This document shows positions 11,611 to 23,411 of a DNA stretch of 64,000 nucleotides, piece by piece; the first letter of the stretch is position 1; each line of letters starts with the position of its first letter. A program made the position numbers and the translations under genes. The notes under the pieces were generated by a model that was not told the origin of the DNA, did no database searches, and saw nothing but the letters and a program-made list of their open reading frames with translations. The DNA comes from Cryptomeria japonica (lineage: Eukaryota; Streptophyta; Pinopsida; Cupressales; Cupressaceae): contig NC_081412.1 of NCBI RefSeq assembly GCF_030272615.1, positions 543,384,335 to 543,448,334 of the forward strand. Reading direction: 5' to 3'.

Positions 11611-12816
11611 GAACAAGAGATCTATGAACACCACAAATTCATTTGAGAGTAGGTAATGCCTCCATTTATTTAGGGATTGAACCAATGCATATAGATCAAG
11701 GTCATAGGCTGAGTACTTCTTCTTTCCTTTATTAAGCTTCTCACTGAAAAATGCCACAGGTCTTCCCTCTTGACTCAATACACCCCCTACTGCAGTTCCA
11801 CTTGCATCACACTCCAATGTGAATAGCTTGTCAAAAGTAGGTAGGAGTAGGATAGGTTTTGTGGCTATTTCTTGCTTCAATAATTGAAATGCTTTGTTAG
11901 CCTACTTAGTCCATTTAAATTTAGTTTTAAGGTCTCCTTTAATGGTGTCAAGGACTGGTGCACATATGCCACTAAAGTTCCTCACAAAATTCCTATAGAA
12001 TTGAGCTATTCCGTGGAAACTCCTAACTTCAGTCCCTATTCTAGGTACAGGCCAATTCAAGATTGCCTCCACTTTGCTTGGATCCATCTTCAACGTTCCT
12101 TTAGACACCACAAATCCTAAGTAGACCAACTCTTGCTTCAATAAATCATACTTCTCTAGGTTGATGGATAACTTCTCCTCATGCAACCGCTCTAAGACTA
12201 ACCTCAAATGCTCAAGGTGCTCCTCTTTGGTTCTACTATAGATGAGAATGTCATCTAGGAACACCACCACAAACCTTCTTGTGAATTCTTTCAACACATC
12301 CTTCATCAACCTCATGAAGGTTCTTGGAGCATTGGTGAGTCCAAATGGCATCACAATCCTTTCATACAATCCCTCTGTGGTCTTGAAAGCAGTCTTCCAC
12401 TCATCACCCTCCTTGATTCTAATCAGTTGATAACCACTTTTAAGGTCTAGCTTCATAAAATACATGGAACCTTCTAAACAGTCCATTAGATCCTAAATTC
12501 TAGGAATAGGAAATCTGTACCTTATGGTGATCCTATTGATTGCCCTTGAGTCAGTGCAAAGTCTCCACTTGCCTCCTTTCTTTGATGCTAGCACTACCGA
12601 GGCTGCACATGGGCTAATCCTCTTCTTAATCAGTCCTTGCTCCAATAACTCCTGCACTTTCCTTGCTACCTCCTTGTTTTGATCAGGTGTGAGCTTGTAT
12701 ACAGCTTTGTTAGGTAGGGATGCTCCGGGAACAAAGTCTATTTGATGGCTTATAGACCTTCTTGGTGGGAGAGTTGCAGGTGCTCCATCACTTACTATGT
12801 CCTCATACTCTTGCAA
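11611..12816 (-). pseudogene. Reverse transcriptase and RNase H, interior B (internally deleted)
   Basis: RT is well kept: KWRLCTDSRAINRIT (12493-12816), then [17 protein letters not shown] and [11 protein letters not shown] (11902-12486), with all catalytic aspartates. A single TAG at about 12496 and another near 11900 interrupt it. The RNase H part (11611-11880) begins normally (CDASGTAVGGVLSQ) but jumps at 11620/11621 from FVVFID straight to LLFKGNQLC. Compared with interior A this removes 101 codons (303 bp) in frame, including the rest of RNase H and the linker to integrase. B therefore could not make a working RNase H even without the stops. Confidence 0.92.
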
Positions 12817-12819
12817 TAT

Positions 12820-13446
12820 CTATTTGACCTCCTTAGGTACCTCTGTCTGCAACTTGTCTTCTTCCTCCTTAGGCTTCACAAAGATGGCACACTTCACTAT
12901 CTCCCTCTCATGTAGCAAGTTTAGAAACTCTTTACTAGTAGCCAATAAAACACTAGGTGTCTTTGAACCTTCTTCATTCTCTTTCAAAGACTGAATCTTG
13001 AAAGTTTTGCTGTCCTTCTTGAAGGAAATGGAGTTCTCCTCTCCATCATTGATCACCTTCCTATCAAATTGCCAGGGTCTACCTAGTAATAAGTGGCAAG
13101 CATCCATGGGAAACACATCACAAAGGATCTTATCCTTGTATCCTCTAATAGAAAACTCTACCCATGTCTGTTCATTGACAAGTACACTTTGTCCTTTGTT
13201 CAACCAAGTCACCTTGTAAGGGCTAGTGTGGGGTATTCTTGTGAGTTTCAACTTCCTAACTACCTCTTTTGATATAATGTTTTCAGTTGAGCCTGAATCA
13301 ACTATCACCTTGCACACTTTACTAAGAACTTTGCATCTCACCCTAAACAATGCTCTCCTATGTTTGGGTTCCTCCTTAACCGACTGTCTGATCAAAATCC
13401 TATTGAACATTAGATTATCACCAATTTTTGATTCAATCTTGTCCAC
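12820..13446 (-). pseudogene. Aspartic protease and linker, interior B
   Basis: A 208-codon open stretch reading VIVDSGSTENIIS (active-site DSG), then CHLLLGRPWQFDRKVI, the second protease motif, then a linker rich in K and E leading to RT. It is continuous with gag upstream except for a TAG at 13466-13468, and with RT downstream except for a TAG near 12817. It is better kept than the copy in interior A. The polyprotein appears to have been one gag-pol frame originally. Confidence 0.88.
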
Positions 13447-13467
13447 ATCCGGTGTTTTGTTGCTTGA

Positions 13468-14598
13468 TTAGTCTTGATGAGCATAAGCAACCCTCTTCCC
13501 ACTCTTTGATGAGGCAGGCTTTTTAGGACATCTATATGCCGGGTGTCCCAATTGTCCACAGTTGTAACACTTCATAGTTGCAAAGTAGGAGTTACCTCTG
13601 CTAGTACCTCTACCCCTACCTAGACCACCTTGTGCACCTCTTCCTCTTGAATGGCCCCCTCTGAGATTGGCTTCACTGCTATGCTCAATCAACTTGGCTT
13701 CTCCTTGGTTCCTTGGCTCATTTGCCTTGCCTTGGTAACCACCTCGATGATTCATTTGTTCTCTACCTCTGCCTTTACACCTATTATTAGAGTCTCCTTT
13801 CCTCTTGTTCCTCTCTTCCACCTTGATAGCAAGTTGGTGACATTTTTGGACTATGGTGGGAGTCCATAGGTTTATCTCCTCTTCAATGTTCCACTCTAGG
13901 CCGCTTAGATACCTAGCCACCTTGATAGATTCATCTTTTTGGACTTTGGATCTAAGACAAAGTTTTTGAAATTCTTCACTGTAGGAGGTCACATCAAGGT
14001 CTGTTTTCTTCAATCCATGTCTCTTCTTATGAAGTTGGACTTCATAATCCTTTGGCAAGTAGTTCTCCTTGATCTTACTCACCATGACCTTCCAATTGGC
14101 AATCGGTAGCTTCCCCATGCTAACTCTTTCTTCTTGCAGATACTTCCACCATGTCAAAGTTTCTCCCCTTAGTCTTGATTTGGCAACCTGAACCTTTTGA
14201 TCCTTTGTCACTCCCTCACACTCAAAGTTGTTTTCCATACCCTCAATCCATTCCATGACAGTGTCAATGTCCATCCTTCCACTTAAATGTGGCAATCCTT
14301 CAAAATCTTTAGTATTCAAAGCCTTGATAGCTTTTACAAAAGGTTCCTCATTGAGCAAGGGATCTGGTTCAGGTATGATGTCATCTAAGGCTATAGTTTT
14401 CTTTCCTTTATCTTTGGTGTCTTCACCCCAAGGTCCTAATGCCCTCTGATCCACCACTTCTTGCAGTTTATCCTTTATCTCATTCATAGCTTCTTCAAGG
14501 ACTCTATTCTTCTCCTTCTGCTCTTCTACCTCCCTAGCCAGCTCTGCATTAGTGACCATCCTTCTCTCCCCTACTAATTCACCAGTATATAGACACAT
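13468..14598 (-). pseudogene. gag, interior B (376 codons open, pol broken)
   Basis: The longest intact frame of the block. Order: an E/K-rich N-terminal segment, a capsid region with SRLRGETLTWWKYLQEE and a conserved YEVQLHKKRHGL, a basic linker (NKRKGDSNNRCKGRGRE), RG-rich repeats, and the zinc knuckle CYNCGQLGHPAYRC. The start MCLYTGELVGERR lies 26 bp from the primer site. The frame ends at RVAYAHQD because CAA or CGA-like codons there became TAG; interior A reads on for a few residues (SSSNKTLDVD). Length and layout fit a chromovirus gag. It could still make a gag-like protein if transcribed. Confidence 0.88.
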
Positions 14599-14623
14599 AC
14601 ATAGTCCAACAAATCTTTAACGT

Positions 14624-14635
14624 GCTTTGATACCA
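14624..14635 (-). other. Primer-binding site, interior B (one mismatch)
   Basis: Read on the - strand it is TGGTATCAAAGC, one base different from the A copy (GAGC to AAGC), immediately inside LTR 3. It is a decayed tRNA-Met primer site. Confidence 0.85.
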
Positions 14636-14638
14636 ATC

Positions 14639-16199
14639 TGATGGGAATGGGGTTTAGGATAGACTAGCCTAGTCTATGCTCTTGGATCCTTCCCTTGGAT
14701 CACGTGGTGTTATCTTCACACCCTAGGGTCTCTAGGACTTCCCTTGCTTGAGAAATCCCCTGACCTTGCCCAGTCCACCCACCAATGAGTTGCAATGCTG
14801 CTCCTAAGGTCTCACCTACTCATGAGACTCAAAACCCCTTACTATGGCTAATAAGGGCTTGGCTTGCTCCACACCTTCCTATGTCTTAGAAAGGTTATAT
14901 CATGTCTAATTCATGGTCTTTCCACCCATTCATGTGCCCTCAAGAAGTTGAAACCTTCATCCCTCCTACCGATTCCACCATTTTGCTCATTTCCTACAAA
15001 ATAGGGCTACAAGGAAGAACCCTTATTAGGCCTCCAACCCAGAATTTTAGGGCTCTCTCTTGCAAATGATGCACAAACCACCCAAGCTCCCAAAATTTAC
15101 TACCATTCATTTGGAAAGGGCTCAAGGATTTTCCTAGTTTTGGGCCTCCAAGTGGTTGTACAGTGCCTTGGGCGAATTTTGGGGTTTTTAGGGGTTTTTG
15201 TGAGGGTTTTATTGTCTGCCTGGGTCACAGTGAATGTTTTGAGTTTTGGCCACCTTGTTTGGATTGGTGGAGGCTCCTCCTTCACACCAGTGGTGCTCCA
15301 CATAAGGGTGCACTCTCCTTTGACCAACCTTGCTCTCCAAGACCTCTACACCAACAACCATTCCTAACCAGACTTCGTCCAATCTCACCTAGGAATGGGT
15401 CTTCAAATGGCTTCCTTACATTTTCAAGGGCCCTGCTTTCATTGAAATATAATACAAGGTCTTCACTATCATTCCCCATGGTTTCATGGTGGTTCCACAA
15501 TGGGGAATGGAGTTATGCATCCATTTACACAAACCAGTCCAAAATTGGATAGAGAGAAGACAATTAACAAAATATTTACAAAAACACTTCACCGGCAAAC
15601 CAAAACCTAATCTAAGTGCTAAAAATGAAAGTATTTACACCATGGAAGACACTCCACATAGTTTTACATGCAAATCAATCCATTAACTTTCTTGGTTGCT
15701 TCATTCAAACTGACTGGTAACCAACAAACAGTCACTGTCAAGCTTTTCTTACTTGGGCCGTACAATTTCTAACATCCAACCCAGGGTTTGCAACTACTTA
15801 TACCACCCTCTCCTTAGTCTCTATGCACACACTAGGGTTTTCTGGGCTAACCTAAATTTTTTGACTCCATGGTGGAAAAGTTGCTTGACAACTTTTAAAA
15901 GTTGCCATGCAACTTTTGAGCAACTTTCCCAATGTTGCTTTTCTTGACTCCTAGACCCACATTGGGACAACCTAAGGACACCACCATGCTATGAAGGACC
16001 CCTAAACACTTCAAATTCACACATACCCTCTATTTTCAAGAAATCCTCAAATTTGACTCATGACCCTAAGACCTCAACTAGGACCCTAACTAGGACCAAT
16101 GAGCACATGGCTCTTATTGTATGTACAATGGCTACATAAAGAAGCAAGAAGAAAATAAAAAAAAATGGTGGGAGCCCTTTGTAGGGTGCTCCTACACCA
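14639..16199 (-). repeat. LTR 3 (5' LTR of interior B)
   Basis: 1561 bp, TGATGGGAATGG to CTACACCA. Shorter than the others because of small deletions, for example near 15300 and 15780. The palindrome copy at 15887-15906 has one changed base (GTTGCC instead of GTTGTC). Its outer end abuts GTAGG at 16200. Confidence 0.9.
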
Positions 16200-16204
16200 G
16201 TAGG
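16200..16204. repeat. Target-site duplication, right (GTAGG)
   Basis: Matches 2285-2289. After it the satellite monomer continues as TTTATGCTAGGCATGCC, exactly where the left part left off. Confidence 0.85.
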
Positions 16205-16992
16205 TTTATGCTAGGCATGCCCCTCTCATGCATCCCAAACTGACGGAACGTCGAGAATCATACCACACCGGGGCGATCTCTTAAGTGCCATGAGTCCAAA
16301 AAATTGTCAAAATTTGACGGACTATTTCTACAAATCTAGGATACATATGTTTAATCCATTTGAACCTATGGGGTTGTGTGAGGTTCTTCTACAATGGCCT
16401 ATCTCGGTTTTTGATGACTAAGAGCCATTTTCAATTGGTAGCATTTTTTCACCTCTTGCAAAAACTATCAATTGCATGCAATGCAAAGTTGCAGGATTGC
16501 CTACAATTGATTTGGTTTGTCATGTGCACAAACCAACATCACTAGTGCATCTAGGTGGGTAGGTTTATGCTAGGCATGCCCCTATCATGCATCCCAAAGC
16601 GTCGAAACATCGAGAGTCATACCATACTGATGCGATCTCTCAAGTGCCCCGAGTCCAAAAAATTGTCAAAATTTGATGTTGTATCTTTAAATCCAAGACA
16701 CATATGGTCGATCCATTTGAACTTCTGGGTTCATGTGAGGATACTCTACAATGTCCTATCTCAATTTTTTATGACTCAGAGCCATTTTGAATTGGTAGCA
16801 TATTTTCACCTGCTGCAAAAGTCATCAGTTGCATGCAATGCAAAGTTGCAATGTTGGCTAGAATTGATTCGATTTGTCATGTGCAAAAAATGACATCGTG
16901 AGCACATCTGGGTGGGCATTTTTATGCTAGGCATGCCCCTATCGTGCATCCCAAAGTGCTATAACATCAAGAGTCATACCCTACCGATGCAA
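16205..16992. repeat. Satellite array (right part)
   Basis: Just over two units of the same 358-bp monomer (CTAGGTGGGTAGG-like phrase at 16551 and about 16908). The array ends near 16992, inside a unit, where unrelated sequence begins with a run similar to the LTR phrase GAAGTTGCTTGACAACTTTT. Confidence 0.9.
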
Positions 16993-17243
16993 TGTAGAAG
17001 TTGCTTGACAACTTTTTTGACAACAATGATAATTTTTTCTCAAATTGTATCTAGTCACAATCTATGACCCCTATGACTCTATAATGAATCAAATAATTCT
17101 CCATGATTATATAAGAATCAAGAATTCTCTTGATTGACCTGGACACATCACATATACTCAAAACATAGCCACAAAATATTGACACACAAAATAGTCACAA
17201 AACATTGTTACATATTATTCAAAAATTTGCCTCTAAATATGGT

Positions 17244-17555
17244 CAAATCAGCTCTTGGCTATTTGATTATACAAAAAAATGTCTTACAAATCATCTCATG
17301 GGCTTTTATACAAAATTTGACATTACAATATGTGTGATTCATCTCATTGCCATTTTAATATACAAATTATCTCATGGGCTTTTATACAAAATTTGGCATT
17401 AAAATATATGCAATTCAGCTCATCGCCATTTCAACATACAAAATTTGGCATGTACATGTGTACAAATCAGCTCATTGCCATTTAAATATACAAAATTATG
17501 CCCCTAAAAATATAAAAATCAGCTCATGGGCATTTATATATACAAAAAATGAATA
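17244..17555. repeat. Degenerate tandem repeat, about 50-bp unit
   Basis: Variants of CAAATCAGCTCATTGCC begin at 17244, 17287, 17336, 17363, 17411, 17463 and 17515. Between them are variants of TTTATACAAAATTTGGCAT. The spacing is irregular (27 to 52 bp). It overlaps the end of the transposase pseudogene and is probably its 3' flank. Confidence 0.7.
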
Positions 17556-20526
17556 TAGAACAATTCGTCGATGATTTATACAAAATTATCAAAATCATTC
17601 TATTTTGAACCATAGAATCAATCAAGTGAGCCTTCAAGATTGGCTCTAACCTGTACTGTGTCAAGTATTGCCTTGTGGTCAAATTCACAAACTTTCCATA
17701 AATCTTGTTATGAGGTCTACCACGATACTTCATCAAATGAATATTTGTTGAAACAACAAGGTTAGAGAAATGAAGAATATGTTTGTGTGTTTCAAAGTCC
17801 TCGAACAACCAAACTTCAGAATTCTTGATAGGGTATCTCCGAAGCCATGTTCCTGTCATGACAACAGACCCTATTGGGTACTCAATACCCTCTTCGTCAA
17901 TGATTGTGGTTGTCAATTTTCTGTTTGGCTCAACACAATGACATAAATAGTAATTTGTTCCTTCTTCATTGTTCTCTTCTGCAACAACTACATACACATG
18001 ACCTGCATTTTATAAAGTGTTAATTAATACCAAAAATAAAGTATTATGTACAACAAAAGGAACCAAAAAGAATACTTGCAAAAAAATTAACTCAAAAAAT
18101 CACCAGAATCCACTAGGTCGGATACATGGTCAAAATCCAGTAACGTCTCCATCTAACTCAATTGTAGTGCTTTGAGAATTTGATATGAATCAATGGGAAC
18201 CAACAGTCTACAAGACCATTTGTCAGCCCACTCTTGTGATTCACATTCTTCCCACAAACAATACATGCATGAAGAGAAAAAATATACCATCTGTCTCGTA
18301 TAAATTACCGGTGAACTTGAATTTGAACTCATAAATGAGTGCATGTCACTTGATCCTACAACTGTACAACAATCTAGATAGTTTTCAATGTTAGATTTAT
18401 TGATCAACCAAAAATATATATGAACCATTGACGTACCTGGATTACTGAGACCCATCATAGACTTACACCATCATACAATTATTTCTGCATCTATCAACTC
18501 AGCACCACCTTCGTACTTCAATTCTTTTCTAGCTAGGGCTCTTTTCACACATGCTCTTGCACCATCATGATCTCCCTTACCATGTCCAACCTCTGTGAAA
18601 TTCCAAAAATATTGTACACCACTTGTCATATGCATCCTTGTCAACCAATAAAACATCCTTACATTCCTGAATTGTGCAGTGCAATTATCTGACCATATTA
18701 AGTGTCGATTGTATGGTATGTTCCTTTCCCTTAAACTATCATAGAAAAATTTAAATCATCTCTATACAAACTCTGATGAATGAGTACGATCATCACTTAT
18801 GTAGAAGTGATACTCTCTTACAACCTTTCTATCCTCCTCTTTGCTATCATTTGCATGCATCAATGCTATGTGTACAAAAATAGAAACTTGTGTAGAGTGA
18901 TAATACATAGATTGCACTTCATTTTGAGGTTGTAGTGTATAATTTTCAATGAAATCAGTGATAGAGACAGAGGAAATGTCTCCTTACATAACTTGAATTT
19001 CTCATCTAACCATTGAGCTCTATGTGTATGTATTATGTACTCATAAACTAGTTTCTCTTGAAACATTTTCATAAATTCAGCTACACATATATCATTTTCA
19101 CTAGCTCACATCTCTTCAAATATTTTCCATCTTTAACTCCATATGTGACTGTCTTGTATTTTCGGAAAGAAACTAGTTTCGTTCCAATTTCATGTGTGCT
19201 CTCCAAATGTATGCATCTTGGTAAACGATGCAAACCACCACATATAGCACAAGAACCTTCCAAACAAGGCATCTTATAATAAATGCAACCATCATCTCTA
19301 TTACATAGCACACTTAAAATAAATTCTCTTACTGACTTAGGAGGTGCTTGTATATTGCATTCTTGCAAAACATCGTTAGTGTGCAAAGTACAACAAATAT
19401 GATGAAAAATATCATAGTGCATGGAAAATTCAATATGCATCCTACAACAACACGCGGTGCATACATGATTAATCTTAATATAAAAACGTTTTGTCATTTC
19501 AAAAAATCTTTGAGAAATTCTTATTTGAGGAAACTTTTGAAGGAATCTTTCATAAAATTTAGTTTGAGTCATATCCAAATAGTGTTTGGCATGTGGGTCA
19601 CTATTTTTAGATCCAATTCACCTTCTAACAAGATCTCTTTGGTTGGGCGAAACTCTTGTGTTGTCATGCCAAAAATTTTCAATTAATGTTCTTAGTGCAT
19701 CAATAACAACCTTGTCTTTGCGTGGTAGTCTACTCGAGAATCCCCAAAGAGAATTATTGTTAGGTTCCTCTATTTTTCCCACCTCTTTAATGCTTTACTT
19801 AATTTTGTTCTACTAACATTTAATGACTTACTTGTTTTGCTTATCAAATGATCTTTTTTTATTTTCTTGCTCATTATGGTTGATGTAATGACATGTCAAG
19901 TATCATTAGAATATTTAGTACATGATTTTGAACCAATAGATTGATATGGATCAAATAGATTTCTCACAATAGTTCTTTCACAGTTACTTTCAGATGATCT
20001 TAGGCCTAGAATTTTCATTATCTCTCTAAAATTGAAATTTTTAATCATTTGAACAATTAATTGACATCTTGCGGTTTGATTTAAGTATTCAAAATAGTTT
20101 TGCCATATTCTTTTAACCATTCTCCTACAAGTTCATTCATTCATTTTATTAGGCATTGGCTTTAATATATTCTCATCAATGTCAATTAGATACTTTGATT
20201 TCCTATGAATGGTTCTAGGAGGTGTTAACATCGGTGCATTATGTACATTCAATTAATCAAATAGAGAAGATGTATATTCATCATTTAATTGTTTATTCAA
20301 TTTAGTATCTTCTTCAATTTCATTAGGTTCATATGGTAAATAAAATGTCTATTCTTCAATTGCATTAGGTGCATTATGTTTATTTGGTAAATCGAATTGA
20401 GATGTTGAGGATGACATACCTTCTTCTCCCATTGTTCTTATCTCACGTAATCTTTTCATACACTACCTTTGTCTTTCCTTTTCAACCTCTCGTTGTTCCA
20501 TCATTCCTTGCTTGTTCTTTCCCATG
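17524..20526 (-). pseudogene. Decayed DDE-like transposase gene, animal-type family, two or more exons
   Basis: Reading starts at MGKNKQGMMEQREVEKE (20526) and runs with many stops. Landmarks in order: MVKRIWQNYFEYLNQTARC (20120); a Cys/His region at 19081-19578 (CTACCCRMH, then CNIQAPPKS and CEGSCAICGGLHRLP-like residues); ENYTLQPQNEVQSMYYHS (about 18890-18945); ISDDRTHSSEF; IWSDNCTAQFRN (about 18665-18697); WNFTEVGHGKGDHDGARACV (about 18550-18615). The ENYT/QNE, WSDxC and HGKGxxDG blocks are what I remember from a DDE-type transposase family widespread in animals. An intron with GT-AG ends fits at 18003-18103, joining DLVDSG to HVYVVVAEENNEEG. The last exon (17524-18002) has GIEYPIGSVVMTGTWLRRYP, an unrecognised domain. 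There is a frameshift near 18967 and stops at about 18770-18776. Dead copy. Confidence 0.6.
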
Positions 20527-20529
20527 GTT

Positions 20530-21040
20530 GATATCAATTGTCCTAAATTGAATCATATTACATATATATGTAAATAAAAGTTCATAAACAAATAAATAAC
20601 CATAAATATGCATCTTATCACTATTCTTTGGAATCAAACTATTAAACAGTAACAATACTATTAACAAAACTAATAAGAACAACAATTCAATTATTTGAAA
20701 TCATGCAAAAATAAAAAATTCACTTACTTCTATGTATAAAACAGTGATAGAAGTGCTGACACAGTTCCAGTGGGGCCTTCAACGACCTCAAAAAATTCTT
20801 TTGAGGTTGTTGAGGCTCTTGGACAACTAAAACTATGTCTATGTACCGCGTATGCGCTACATTAATAATTGCGTATGCATTGTTAGTCCATAAAATGTTG
20901 GCAAGCCCAACGGTATTTTTTTCCCATTCTGTACTAATAAGTAGCATGTACTTGCTCCTAAGCCTAAAAAATGTTATCACAGGGTAGCAACTAATAGGTT
21001 CAGTAGCCCATATGCATTATTGGTAGTAGAAAAAAATATG
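20530..21040. other. Upstream flank of the transposase pseudogene
   Basis: No gene recognised. On the - strand a GTAAGT donor-like site lies in AGAAGTAAGTGAATT near 20720-20735, preceded by AGTGCTGACACAGTT. A similar stretch occurs at 24524-24577, beyond the GA-rich and minisatellite region. It may be a 5' leader exon duplicated together with its surroundings. Confidence 0.35.
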
Positions 21041-21044
21041 AATG

Positions 21045-21500
21045 AAAAGGGAGGGAGGGAGGGAGAGAGAGGGAGAGGGAGAGGGAGGAGAGTAAGGGGG
21101 AGGGAGAGAGGAGGGGGGCCAGAAGGGAAGGAGGGAGAGAAGAAGGAGTGGCAAAAGGAGAGGAGAGGGGAGAGGGAGGGGAAGGGAGAGGAAGAGAGAG
21201 AGAGAGAGGAAAGGAGGGAGAGGGAGAGAGAGAGAGGCAGAGAGGGAGAGAGATGGGGATGGAAGGTAGAGAGAGGGAGAGAGGTAGAGGGAGTGAGAGA
21301 GGGAGAGAAGAGGGGGGGCAGTGGGAGAGAAGAAGGGGTATGAAGAGAGAGGGAGAGTAGGGGGAAGGGAGAGTAGGGGGAGGGAGAGAGAGAGAGAGAG
21401 AGAGATATAGAGAGAGAGAGAGAGAGGTATGGAGGAAGGGAGAGGGAGAGAGAGAGGGGGGCGAGAGTAGGGGGAGTGAGAGGGAAGGAGGGAAAGAGGG

Positions 21501-21586
<86 letters not shown>

Positions 21587-21770
21587 AGAAGGAAGAGGGA
21601 GAGAGAAAGGAGGGGAGGAGGGAGAGGAAGAGAAAGAGATATAGGGAAGGAGGGAGAGGGAGAGAGAGGTAGAGAGAGAGAGAAGGGGGAGGGAAGGTAG
21701 AGAGAGGGAGAGAAGAGGGGGAGAGGGAGAGAAGAGGGGGGAGGGAGGGAGAGAGAAGAGAGGGACCTAT
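21045..21770. repeat. GA-rich low-complexity tract with a long (GA)n run
   Basis: Purine-only for hundreds of bases, mostly GAGAGG and GGGAGA units, with an uninterrupted (GA)n near 21505-21580. Long open frames on both strands (about 260 codons of S, P and L on the - strand; R, E and G on the +) come from the lack of stops in such sequence and are not genes. Similar tracts lie at 22250-22400, 23255-23435 and 24570-24800. Confidence 0.95.
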
Positions 21771-21776
21771 AACGAT

Positions 21777-23361
21777 AGAAAATAGCACACCATAGGACCT
21801 ATAACGACACTAAATAGTGTCCTAAGGGGTCATAGAACACCATTTGACCTTGTACAACACCATATAGTGTTGTTATGGGTAATTGGTTTTCCAAGGGGTC
21901 ATATGGTATCCTAAGGGGTCACAGGACACCATATGACCTCTTAGGAAACATTAAAACCTCTAATGACACCTAAGGGGTCATATGGTGGGCTAATAAAATG
22001 ATATATTAAATTTAAAGTTATGAATAGAACATCATACAATAGAACATCAGTAGATTAGTTTTGATATAGCTAAGTTAGACCATTGTCAGCATAAGAGATA
22101 CTTCGAGCAAATAAACAACGAGGCTTCACTAAAAAGCAAGTGTAAGAGCTTGACCTAACCCTAAGAGTATTTCCTAAGTTCTAAAACATATGATGCTATT
22201 AAATTTGCAAGGTTAAAGGAGTGATCTCGATTGTGACTATAATAATTGCAGAAGAAGAGAAAGAGGGATGGGGTATGGAGGAAGGGAGAAGTAGAGAGAG
22301 AGAGAGAGGGATGGGGTATGGAGGAAGGAAGAAGGGGGGAGAGAGAGAGAGGGAGAGAGGGAGAGAAGAAGGAGGGGGGAGGGAGGGAGAGGAAGAGAGA
22401 TCAAATCCAAGACACAATATGACCCATAGAACATAATATGACCCCTAACAACATCGAAGCGGTCATAGCATTTCCTAAGGGATCATATGACACTATATTA
22501 TCCCTTACCACACCATAGGACACATAATGACCAAATAGTGTCCTATGGGGTCATAGAACACCATATGACCCTTTAGAACACCATATGGTGTTGTTATGGG
22601 TCATTGGTGTCCCGAGGGGTCATATGGCATCCTATGACCCCTTAGGACACCATATGGTTTTGTTATATGTCGTATGGTATCTTAAGGGGTCATATGGTGT
22701 CCTAAGGGGTCATAGGACACCATATGACCTCTTAGGAAACAATATGACCTCTAATGACACCTAAGGGGTCATATGATGGGCTAATACAATGATATATTAA
22801 ATTTAAAGTTATGAATATAACATCATACAATAGAACACCATACGACCCTTTAGAACATCATAACATCATATGGTGTTGTTATGGGTCATTGGTGTCCCAA
22901 GGGGTCATATTATGTCCTAAGGGGTCACAAGACACCATATGACCTCTTAGGAAATGGTACGACCTCTAATGACAGCTAAGGGGTCATATGGTGGGCTAAT
23001 AAAATGATATATTAAATTTAAAGTTATGAATAGAACATAATACAATACAACATGAGTAGTTTAGTTTTGATATAGCTAAGTTAGACCATTGTCAGCATAA
23101 GAGAGACTCCAAGCGAACAAACAACAAGGCTTCACTAAAAAGTAAGTGTAAGAGCTTGACCTAACCCTAAGAGTACTGCCTAAGTTCTAAAATATATGAT
23201 GCTATTAAATTTGCAAGGTTATAGGACTGATCTTGATTATGACTATAGGAATTAAAAAAGAAGAGAAAGAGGGAGGGAGAGAAGAAGAGAAAGAGGGATG
23301 GGGTATGGTGGAAGGGAGAAGGGGAGAGAGTGAGAGAGAGAGAGGGATGGGCTATCGAGGA

Positions 23362-23411
<50 letters not shown>

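Larger units (their letters stand above)
2290..16199 (-). mobile_element. Three-LTR Ty3/gypsy chromovirus block with two interiors
   Basis: Order on the + strand is LTR, interior A, LTR, interior B, LTR. The interiors read on the - strand as gag, protease, reverse transcriptase, RNase H, integrase and a chromodomain-like tail, which is the Ty3/gypsy order. Each interior has a tRNA-Met-type primer site beside the LTR on its right and a polypurine tract beside the LTR on its left. All three LTRs start TGATGGG and end ACCA. The outer flanks carry the 5-bp duplication GTAGG. A middle LTR shared by two interiors is expected after unequal recombination between LTRs of related copies. Neither interior has an open pol, so the block is inactive. 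Confidence 0.92.

Noticed and set aside
21000-21788. 262-codon open frame on the - strand, rich in S, P and L
   Set aside because: It is the complement of a GA-rich tract in which stops can hardly occur; both strands are open for the same reason.
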